DNA from: an uncultured Lachnospiraceae bacterium
GTDB lineage: Bacteria > Bacillota > Clostridia > Lachnospirales > Lachnospiraceae
Assembly (NCBI GenBank): GCA_934351705.1
Contig: CAKRJK010000004.1
Span: forward strand, 1-18,033
Direction: 5' to 3'
Length of the DNA: 18,033 nt
The stretch's first letter is position 1. The number at the start of each line of letters is the position of its first letter. Both the position numbers and the translations under genes were made by a program. The notes under the pieces were generated by a model, which was not told the DNA's origin, searched no databases, and saw only the letters and a list, made by a program, of their open reading frames with translations. Of the stretch, positions 8,548 to 13,899 are shown piece after piece.

Positions 8548-9702
8548 TTATTTTGCAAGATCTAAATGCTGTACGGTCCCGACGCCTCCCGTTTCATACA
8601 GGAAAATTCCTGTTTTGCGGATATAGGCATTTGTCTTGTTATCCCGATTGGAATTTAACGCAAACTGTGTATTTGCGTTTTTCAGACAGATTGCTCCGAC
8701 TCCCGCGTCTTTTAGCTTGATCAGCTTGTCATTTCCGTTTTCGTCTTTTGTCCAGATCCTGAGCTTGTCAAAAATCTCGTCCGCCTCGTCTATCCAGCCG
8801 TTTTTGTCAATATCATACTCTTCCAGATCCGCAAATCCGTCCCCGCTTTTTGTTCCGAAAAGCTCCGAACCGTCATCGATCTTGCCGTTTCCGTCTTTGT
8901 CCAATGCGAGGAATCCGCTTCCTCCCGCAGGCATTGAGATTTCATCCATCGTGCCGTCTGCGTCAATATCAAACAAAAACTTCTGGTCTGTCACCTGTGC
9001 CGCTCCCATATCCAGATTGATCACAAGCGGATCGCAGAGGCTTAATGTTCCGAAATCCGTATAGGTTGCCGCATATTCCTCAAAGCTGCGTGTCATCTCC
9101 ACGCTCACGTTAAAGTCCATCTGTCTTCCGTCGGAGGTCACTACGGTTCCGGTTGTCTCAAATGAGGTGTTTTCCTGCTCATAATAATAACTGCTGTTGA
9201 ATCCGAATCCCAACGGCTGCGGTGAGAGTCTGTACAGGATCGGCTGCTGTTGTCCCTGTGTGTTTGCAGTCTCCGCCGTACCTGCATTTCCCGATACATT
9301 GTCCGTTGTGTTCTGGGAATTCATCCCATCAAATCCATAATCCTTATAAAGGGAATCCGGATCGTTTTTTCCAAACAGGATAAACAACAGATAGTTTAAT
9401 ACCTGATTTCGGAATTCTCTTTGCATTCCCGCAGCACGCTCTGAGGCAAAATCTGTTCCCGTCTTCTGCACTCCCGTATTTTTTGCTGTCTGTCCGTTTG
9501 TCTTTGCACTGATTTCCTCACTTGACGCCTTTTCTTTTACGGTCGTCTGAAATCGGGACATCGTGTTGCTCTGTCCTGCTCTAAAGCCCGCCGTAAAAAC
9601 ATTGTTTGACGCTTTTCCTGTCTGCATTGCCTTTGTGCCTCGGTAAGTTGAGGCGTAGTTTCTTTTACTTCGCATGTCTACATTTGAAGATTGAATAATC
9701 AT
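8548..9702 (-). CDS. Protein with EF-hand-like calcium-binding loops, function unknown
   Basis: A 384-residue protein in two parts. Residues 1-150 are Ser/Thr/Asn/Gln-rich and look disordered, except for a short hydrophobic helix (about 100-111, VLNYLLFILFGK). Residues 200-345 carry Asp-rich loops of the EF-hand/dockerin type: DIDADGTMDE (245-254), DKDGNGKIDDGSE (268-280) and DIDKNGWIDEADE (297-309), with SELFGTKSGDGF between. This block resembles modules I recall from proteins of Vibrio, Pseudomonas and Clostridia, sometimes at the C termini of large RTX-type adhesins. No signal peptide, sortase motif or lipobox is visible, so its location is unclear. The start at 9702 is chosen because AAAGGGGA lies 7 nt before it; the upstream ATG at 9741 lacks a ribosome site. 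It appears to be transcribed alone. Its role is unknown. Confidence 0.85.
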   Translation of the reverse strand: MIIQSSNVDMRSKRNYASTYRGTKAMQTGKASNNVFTAGFRAGQSNTMSRFQTTVKEKASSEEISAKTNGQTAKNTGVQKTGTDFASERAAGMQREFRNQVLNYLLFILFGKNDPDSLYKDYGFDGMNSQNTTDNVSGNAGTAETANTQGQQQPILYRLSPQPLGFGFNSSYYYEQENTSFETTGTVVTSDGRQMDFNVSVEMTRSFEEYAATYTDFGTLSLCDPLVINLDMGAAQVTDQKFLFDIDADGTMDEISMPAGGSGFLALDKDGNGKIDDGSELFGTKSGDGFADLEEYDIDKNGWIDEADEIFDKLRIWTKDENGNDKLIKLKDAGVGAICLKNANTQFALNSNRDNKTNAYIRKTGIFLYETGGVGTVQHLDLAK

Positions 9703-9969
9703 ATGTTGTCCCCTTTCAGGGCATTCAAATAAGATGCCCATTTTCTCGGGATAAATCCGATATTTCCTCTCAATCTCCGTATTTTAAGAAAATAAAAAAC
9801 GATATATGTATCAAAACTTCCTGTCTTTTCTACATATACCGTCCCTGGTTCATCCATCAAAACTTGCACATCACAAGGCCTTGCTGTTGTGTTGTACTAT
9901 GTTTATCGGAGAAATGGATTATTTTCTTTAGTGCCGTAATGCTACATTTGCAATGGGGCATTTTTGTTA

Positions 9970-9998
9970 TTGATATAACGGATAAAAAATGCTATATT
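9970..9998 (+). promoter_or_regulatory. Sigma-A promoter of the GntR-family gene
   Basis: TTGATA (9970-9975), a 17-nt spacer, and TATATT (9993-9998). The expected transcription start, near 10005, falls at the edge of the 19-nt operator sequence. Confidence 0.75.
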
Positions 9999-10003
9999 TT
10001 TTA

Positions 10004-10023
10004 TATGGTTTTGGTCTGACCAA
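10004..10023. promoter_or_regulatory. Operator 1: palindrome TTGGTCTGACCAA at the GntR gene start
   Basis: A perfect 13-bp palindrome (10011-10023) sits just downstream of the -10 box. The 19-nt string tatggttttggtctgacca (10004-10022) recurs exactly at 11767-11785 near the oxidoreductase gene. The TGGTC-N-GACCA form fits the palindromic sites of FadR-subfamily GntR repressors, so autoregulation is inferred. Confidence 0.75.
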
Positions 10024-10044
10024 CTTGCGATACGGAGGTAGAGT

Positions 10045-10584
10045 ATGAGATTCGGAGAAATTGTTGCACCATCAATCAAAGAACTTTTTATTCAAAAACT
10101 TGAGGAAATGATTCTCTCAGGGGAATTAAAGCCCGGAGATAAACTTCCTACGGAACGGGAACTTGCAGATGAGATGAAAATCAGCAAAACCGTGGTGCAT
10201 GAAGGAATCCGCGAACTGTCACGCCTCGGTTTTTTGGACGTTGTCAGCCGCAAGGGTGTCACCGTTGCCGATTATGCACAAAACGGTAATCTGGATACCT
10301 TGATGGCGATTATGAAATACAACGGCGGCCGCCTTGACACAAAGACCATGCGAAGCATTCTGGATATCAGAATGTATTTGGAGTGTCCTGCTCTGGAAGC
10401 ATTGGGAAACCACCACACACAAGAGGATTTGGAAATTTTAGAAAATCTTCTGGCAGAGGCGAAAAAAGTTTCCGACAAAGATCTTCCCTCCCTTGCTTAT
10501 GCTCTGTTTCGTTTCCACAGAACTCTGGTCTTTTTGAGCGGACCGGAGGTATCTACTTTGGTTCCCACTTTCCAGTTCTCATGA
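10045..10584 (+). CDS. GntR-family (FadR subfamily) regulator, 3'-truncated, probable pseudogene
   Basis: A 179-residue frame. The N-terminal winged helix (about 8-75; GELKPGDKLPTERELADEM, then SKTVVHEGIRELSRLGFL) is intact. The C-terminal FCD ligand domain starts near 83 but stops short: native similarity ends at about residue 166 (FHRTLVFLSG), and the last 13 residues are read antisense through the neighbouring reductase gene. FCD regulators are usually about 220-240 residues, so about 60 residues, including the last helices of the effector pocket, are missing. It has its own promoter, operator and a strong site, TACGGAGGT, before the ATG. If made, it could still bind DNA but probably not sense its ligand normally. 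It would have controlled the oxidoreductase genes that converge on it. Confidence 0.85.
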   Translation: MRFGEIVAPSIKELFIQKLEEMILSGELKPGDKLPTERELADEMKISKTVVHEGIRELSRLGFLDVVSRKGVTVADYAQNGNLDTLMAIMKYNGGRLDTKTMRSILDIRMYLECPALEALGNHHTQEDLEILENLLAEAKKVSDKDLPSLAYALFRFHRTLVFLSGPEVSTLVPTFQFS

Positions 10585-10991
10585 ACCCAGTTTGACACTA
10601 ATCCTCCCGGCACCTGCTTGATTGTCAATTCAATCTCGCCCTCTGTTGCCATCTTTGGAGAGGAAGAAATGGAGTATGCTCTTGTTACAGGCATTCCCGC
10701 AATATTCAAATTCACGCTCAAGTACTGTCCTGCCGCAAAGTATGCAACATGATCGGTGCTGCTCTCATCATCCGGCACAAAGGTAAAACATTTTACACCC
10801 TCTCCGTGATCTACAATCTTGGAAATCACAAAATACTGATGTTCCGGGTGAAGCTGTTGTTTTAACCAGTTTGCAGAATATGTTTCTTCTGCCGGAAGAG
10901 GAGTTGCCTTTGCCGCATCTACATCGTCCTGTCTGGTGGCAGCCAGTTTTGTAAAGTCCTTAATACTGATTTCATTTAAATTCTTAGCCAT
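10497..10991 (-). CDS. Ferredoxin-reductase-type FAD oxidoreductase, 3'-truncated, probable pseudogene
   Basis: A 164-residue frame. After an N-terminal leader (1-50), the FAD-binding barrel of the ferredoxin:NADP reductase superfamily is recognisable, with the FAD-contact motif RAYSISSS (104-111) and the following IELTIKQVPGGLVSNW. Native similarity ends at VDTSGP (146-151). The NAD(P)-binding half, and any iron-sulfur domain the family may carry, are gone, and the last 13 residues are antisense GntR sequence. Without a nicotinamide site it cannot work as a normal reductase. The start at 10991 has AGGAGGAGAACA before it, overlapping the stop of the FAD gene upstream; 10 nt separate the two genes, so they form an operon. 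The original electron partner is not identifiable. Confidence 0.8.
   Translation of the reverse strand: MAKNLNEISIKDFTKLAATRQDDVDAAKATPLPAEETYSANWLKQQLHPEHQYFVISKIVDHGEGVKCFTFVPDDESSTDHVAYFAAGQYLSVNLNIAGMPVTRAYSISSSPKMATEGEIELTIKQVPGGLVSNWVHENWKVGTKVDTSGPLKKTRVLWKRNRA
10536..10550. other. Deletion junction joining two convergent truncated genes
   Basis: On the plus strand, GntR similarity stops at Ser-Gly near 10537-10542. On the minus strand, reductase similarity stops at Asp-Thr-Ser-Gly-Pro near 10539-10553. The two families meet within a few bases around gcggaccggagg, so one deletion can explain both losses. Confidence 0.7.
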
Positions 10992-11001
10992 TGTTCTCCT
11001 C

Positions 11002-11616
11002 CTAACGTGCTTTGCTTTCCGCTTTGATCTTTTCCACTGCATATTGGGCTGATTTTGCACCCGACATACAAGCACAATTAAATCCATCTGTCAAAATACC
11101 CGTCGCTCCGCAGAAATGAAGTCCCGGAATCTGATGGTACTCGCCCTCGTTCATACATCTCATCGGGATTCCGTCATTGGTTTTTACCTGATATCCGTAA
11201 GGAGTACCGTTCGGGGTTCCCATATATCTGACAAAGGTCGGTGCACAGGCAATTTCTATCTCCTCTATATGGGATCTGATGTCAATCCCCATTGCCTGCT
11301 CTGCCTGATCTATCATCTGGGATGCTATTTTTTGTTTTTCGTGGCGGTATTCCTCCGGTTTTACGCCGTTCCATACATCACCGAAAGTCATTCCCGTCAG
11401 GAATAAGGTACAGGTTCCCTCCGGTCCTACCTCACAGGCTTCATGCAAAGCTGCCTCAAATTCAAATCTTCCGCGAACAAAACTGGTTACCGCACCACCC
11501 GGCAAATTGTGACGCTCTAACACCAGCGTTTTCATTCCCATTTTTGATGTATACAGTGCCACACCAAGTCCGCCGCTGCCCGCACCGATTACTACAACAT
11601 CAACGTGTTTTTCCAT
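11002..11616 (-). CDS. Phytoene-desaturase-like FAD oxidoreductase with internal deletion
   Basis: A 204-residue frame related to the CrtI-like NAD(P)/FAD-dependent oxidoreductases found in many gut clostridia, normally about 500 residues. The N terminus has the dinucleotide motif GAGSGG (11-16), the acidic E34 and RHNLPGG (35-41), then RGRFEFEAALHE. At residue about 64-66 (EVG/PEGTC) the sequence jumps to the normal C-terminal part (TLFLTGMTFGD, then FVRYMGTPNGTPYGY, then GLHFCGATGILTDGFNCACMSG). About 300 residues of the substrate region are missing, but the frame is kept. Start 11616 is supported by TACGGAGGTGTAT; an upstream ATG at 11643 has no such site. It is probably non-functional as an enzyme. 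It is the first gene of the two-gene operon with the truncated reductase. Confidence 0.8.
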   Translation of the reverse strand: MEKHVDVVVIGAGSGGLGVALYTSKMGMKTLVLERHNLPGGAVTSFVRGRFEFEAALHEACEVGPEGTCTLFLTGMTFGDVWNGVKPEEYRHEKQKIASQMIDQAEQAMGIDIRSHIEEIEIACAPTFVRYMGTPNGTPYGYQVKTNDGIPMRCMNEGEYHQIPGLHFCGATGILTDGFNCACMSGAKSAQYAVEKIKAESKAR

Positions 11617-11648
11617 GAATATACACCTCCGTATTTTTATCATATTCC

Positions 11649-11682
11649 GACCAGAATATGGTCTGTTTGTTCATTTGAACAA
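11649..11682. promoter_or_regulatory. Two palindromes in the oxidoreductase promoter region
   Basis: GACCA-gaata-TGGTC (11649-11663) uses the same half-sites as the TGGTCTGACCA operators in the opposite arrangement. TTGTTCA-tt-TGAACAA (11667-11682) is a perfect 7-2-7 palindrome. On the minus strand a possible promoter, TTGTTC with an 18-nt spacer and TATTCT, runs through both sites, so binding there would block transcription of the FAD gene. The promoter itself is tentative. Confidence 0.5.
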
Positions 11683-11766
11683 TGTTTATTTTTTAACAAT
11701 ACTATTTTATTTGAATTTTAAGGGCTTTTCCATTGACAGCACAACCAAATTTTTTGTGTTTTTCTT

Positions 11767-11786
11767 TATGGTTTTGGTCTGACCAG
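11767..11786. promoter_or_regulatory. Operator 2: second exact copy of the 19-nt TGGTCTGACCA sequence
   Basis: Positions 11767-11785 are identical to 10004-10022; the palindromic core TGGTCTGACCA is at 11775-11785. It lies about 150 nt upstream of the FAD gene start (minus strand). This links the oxidoreductase operon to the GntR-family regulator. Confidence 0.7.
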
Positions 11787-11796
11787 TTTTATTTCG

Positions 11797-11861
11797 CAAA
11801 AAATACCGTGGTCTGCTGCTTGAGATATATTACTCACTAAATCTCAAACAACTGCCACGGC
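11797..11861 (-). terminator. Second rho-independent terminator downstream of the retron
   Basis: On the minus strand a long imperfect stem (GCCGTGG at 11861-11855 with CCACGGT at 11810-11804, plus inner GAGAT/ATCTC) is followed by TATTTTTTG. It would stop transcripts leaving the retron before they reach the oxidoreductase promoter. Confidence 0.65.
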
Positions 11862-11883
11862 ATCTGGCTTTGTGATACGTCTG

Positions 11884-11970
11884 TTAAGAAAATCATAAAA
11901 GCCGCTACAGGCTGTATATCATTCACACAGAATTGTTGATGACGAATTGTATATTGTTTAACAGCGGCTT
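11884..11970 (-). terminator. Terminator-like hairpin overlapping the end of the retron RT gene
   Basis: On the minus strand AAGCCGCT (11970-11963) pairs with AGCGGCTT (11906-11899), with inner ctg/cag pairing, and is followed by TTTATGATTTTCTT. The loop contains the RT stop codon. The long loop makes it weaker than a textbook terminator. Confidence 0.5.
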
Positions 11971-13602
11971 AAAACCCTCAAAATTTATTTTTTCATAATT
12001 TTTCATGATATATTTTGAGAAAATATCTTTTCCATAATATTTATTAATATCATACGTATCTTTTTTACAAAAAACTTTTCCATGTATCTCATGTTCCAAT
12101 GTTTCTTTATCAAATAAATCCTCGATATCACTCTCTTTCTCTTTGACTAATGGTGTGACCAGAATGTGCAGATTATCAATTACATTAACCCTGTTTTCTG
12201 TTTTCAGTTTTTCCATTTTTTCTTCAGAAAACTTCAAATACTTTACGCAATTACCTACAGGCTTTTTTTCATTTCTTAACTCATTATCGAATAATAGAAT
12301 CACTGGCTTTTGAGGTGATGTATTACTTAATTTTTTGAATATTTCCAAATAATTAGGATATTTGTCTCCACCTCGCTTTGTAAAAAAATTGCAAATATTT
12401 TTCATCATATCTGCTCCATCTTTCACAATATTCAAAAAGTACCTCATCCGTTTCGTTTTCTTAAAAAAGGAAAACTGATATTCAAATTCTCCCTTATCAT
12501 TTTTTCTAACTAAATTCGGATATTCTTGATACAGATTTTTTAATGCTGCTTTTATGTATACGACATCTGTTTTTCCTTCTGTCACAATAACAGGTTTCGT
12601 ATTTGCAAAAAAATATTTATAAAACAAAAATTGTTGGTATTGTATCTCTCTTCCATTAAGTGTATTAAAATTATGCGTATTTCCATCCTGACTATTATTA
12701 TATTGATCCAATTGATTGATAAACGAAAATCTTCCTTCCAACTGATTTATCGTTCCGGGTTCACCATCAATAAAAAATTCCCCTTTTGTATATAATTGAT
12801 GTGCCATTGCTCTGGTTTTTTTATAATAATCCCGATTTACATTTAGTTTTTTATTTACGATTACTCCCGTAACTTCCTGTCTGGAATCCCGAAATTGTAA
12901 TCTTGTTTTTTTCTCATTTATTTTAAAGCCTGAACGTTCTATTTCTTTGCCAAGTTCTCTGTAAAACTGTTCTTTTATCTCTAAAAATTTTTTATCATTC
13001 GTTGAAAATGTTAAATCATCTGCATATCTGGTATAATCTAATCTGTATTTTTTTGCAATCTTTAGTATTCTCATATCCATTACATTACAGATTATATTTG
13101 TGATAATCGGAGAACTAGGTGCTCCCTGCGGCAGTTTCCCTTTATAACAACATAAATTTGCAATCGTTGTCGCCACATCATCTGAGAACTGATAATCATA
13201 GCTTTTTAAAAAGAAACCTCTCACACGCCCAAAATGGAAACTATCAAAAAAATTTTCCAAATCCAGATTATATACAAATCTTTTATTTCTATGGATTTGA
13301 GCATTGGTTATAATTCCTTTTCCTTTTATAAACGCTTGCGATATATTGGGGTTTATATCTCTGCTTTTCCAAACATCCAACTGATATTTCCATAAAGCAT
13401 CTGCAATTTTCCTCTGAATATTTTTCAACTGTTCTACTGGAGCATGGATACTTCTGACTCCTTCTTTCTTTTTTGGTATTTCAAAGAATACATATAATTC
13501 ATCCACTGTCTTTACATACAGAATATAGGATAATGTTTTTCTTGGTATCTTCAAATAATCAGCAAGTTCATTTCTCGTCTTTAGTTCGTTTAAATTTTTC
13601 AT
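11923..13602 (-). CDS. Retron reverse transcriptase fused to a C-terminal TOPRIM domain
   Basis: A 559-residue fusion. Residues 1-315 form a retron-type reverse transcriptase: NAQIH (100-104) is the retron NAxxH motif, DLENFF (114-119) carries the first catalytic Asp, QGAPSSP is at 159-165, YADD (193-196) is the catalytic centre, and VTG (244-246) is the retron motif that contacts the RNA. Residues about 335-500 look like a TOPRIM nuclease domain, with VIVTEGKTD (338-346) and LLFDNE (436-441). Retron Ec67 (Eco2) is a known RT-TOPRIM fusion, where the RT makes branched RNA-DNA and the fused domain is the toxic effector of anti-phage defence. Start 13602 is chosen because GAGGAG lies 5 nt before it; the GTG at 13608 overlaps that site. 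The gene is AT-rich unlike its neighbours, which suggests transfer. A matching msr-msd RNA lies directly upstream. Confidence 0.93.
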   Translation of the reverse strand: MKNLNELKTRNELADYLKIPRKTLSYILYVKTVDELYVFFEIPKKKEGVRSIHAPVEQLKNIQRKIADALWKYQLDVWKSRDINPNISQAFIKGKGIITNAQIHRNKRFVYNLDLENFFDSFHFGRVRGFFLKSYDYQFSDDVATTIANLCCYKGKLPQGAPSSPIITNIICNVMDMRILKIAKKYRLDYTRYADDLTFSTNDKKFLEIKEQFYRELGKEIERSGFKINEKKTRLQFRDSRQEVTGVIVNKKLNVNRDYYKKTRAMAHQLYTKGEFFIDGEPGTINQLEGRFSFINQLDQYNNSQDGNTHNFNTLNGREIQYQQFLFYKYFFANTKPVIVTEGKTDVVYIKAALKNLYQEYPNLVRKNDKGEFEYQFSFFKKTKRMRYFLNIVKDGADMMKNICNFFTKRGGDKYPNYLEIFKKLSNTSPQKPVILLFDNELRNEKKPVGNCVKYLKFSEEKMEKLKTENRVNVIDNLHILVTPLVKEKESDIEDLFDKETLEHEIHGKVFCKKDTYDINKYYGKDIFSKYIMKNYEKINFEGFKPLLNNIQFVINNSV

Positions 13603-13607
13603 TTTCA

Positions 13608-13613
13608 CTCCTC
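13608..13613 (-). promoter_or_regulatory. Ribosome binding site that decides the RT start
   Basis: GAGGAG on the minus strand, 5 nt before the ATG at 13602. It overlaps the in-frame GTG at 13608, which is therefore unlikely to be used. The site lies only a few nt beyond the a2 repeat of the msr-msd RNA. Confidence 0.75.
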
Positions 13614-13616
13614 AAA

Positions 13617-13760
13617 AAATGTGTGGTTACTCATTATGCGTAAATATATTTTCCTTTTTATGGAATGTCTCAGACGCAGCCGTTTTTATTAAACAGCAGA
13701 TTTCCCCACCATTTTCGTCAACGCTTGCGAAACACAAGCCCAAAATCTAACCACACATTT
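13617..13760 (-). ncRNA. Retron msr-msd RNA
   Basis: Perfect 13-nt inverted repeats bound the RNA: a1, aaatgtgtggtta (minus strand, 13760-13748), and a2, taaccacacattt (13629-13617). This is the a1/a2 pairing of retrons. The G directly after a1 (13747) is the expected 2'-5' branch nucleotide; as in Ec86, it follows a TTA at the end of a1. The msr hairpin GCTTG-TGTTTCG-CAAGC is at 13739-13723, inside an ATTTT/AAAAT lower stem. The msd region probably uses GCTGTTT-aata-AAAACGGC (about 13698-13679) as its apex. Exact msd ends cannot be read from sequence. It sits a few nt upstream of the RT ribosome site, and its 5' end coincides with the predicted transcription start. Confidence 0.85.
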
Positions 13761-13768
13761 CTAATATT

Positions 13769-13797
13769 AATATAAAGTATTTAACCACTCTTTTCAA
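13769..13797 (-). promoter_or_regulatory. Consensus sigma-A promoter of the retron
   Basis: On the minus strand TTGAAA (13792-13797), a 17-nt spacer, and TATATT (13769-13774). The predicted start, about 13762, falls within 2 nt of the a1 repeat. One transcript would thus carry msr-msd and the RT. Confidence 0.75.
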
Positions 13798-13806
13798 CTT
13801 TATTTC

Positions 13807-13852
13807 AAAAAAACCGGAGACATCCAGCTTCACACAGCCTTCTGCCTCCGGT
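13807..13852 (-). terminator. Rho-independent terminator of glgP
   Basis: On the minus strand ACCGGAG (13852-13846) pairs with CTCCGGT (13819-13813), followed by a T run (13812-13807). It overlies the retron promoter side and separates glgP transcription from the retron. Confidence 0.8.
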
Positions 13853-13899
13853 CCTTTCTATCATCTGTTATTTTCTTTATGATATTTTCAACAGTTTTT

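Larger units (their letters stand above)
9703..10044. other. Intergenic region between two divergent genes
   Basis: A 342-bp AT-rich gap between the calcium-loop gene (minus) and the GntR gene (plus). It holds the GntR promoter and operator, annotated separately. There is also an 8-bp perfect inverted repeat, tatatgta (9803-9810) with tacatata (9831-9838), and a small imperfect palindrome around caaggccttg (9875-9884). No convincing -35/-10 pair was found for the minus-strand gene, and no further coding region or RNA gene is apparent. Confidence 0.6.

Noticed and set aside
10540..11427. The 10-mer ggaccggagg occurs, in opposite orientations, at both deletion junctions (10540-10549 and 11418-11427), hinting at recombination between them
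   Set aside because: The same 10-mer also occurs in the glgP terminator (13845-13854), and inverting the segment between the two junctions does not restore either gene. I treat it as probable coincidence.
11923..13602. Group II intron or diversity-generating retroelement as the source of the reverse transcriptase
   Set aside because: No maturase or HNH domain, no intron RNA domains and no template/variable repeat pair were seen, whereas the NAxxH and VTG motifs and the a1/a2 RNA are retron hallmarks.
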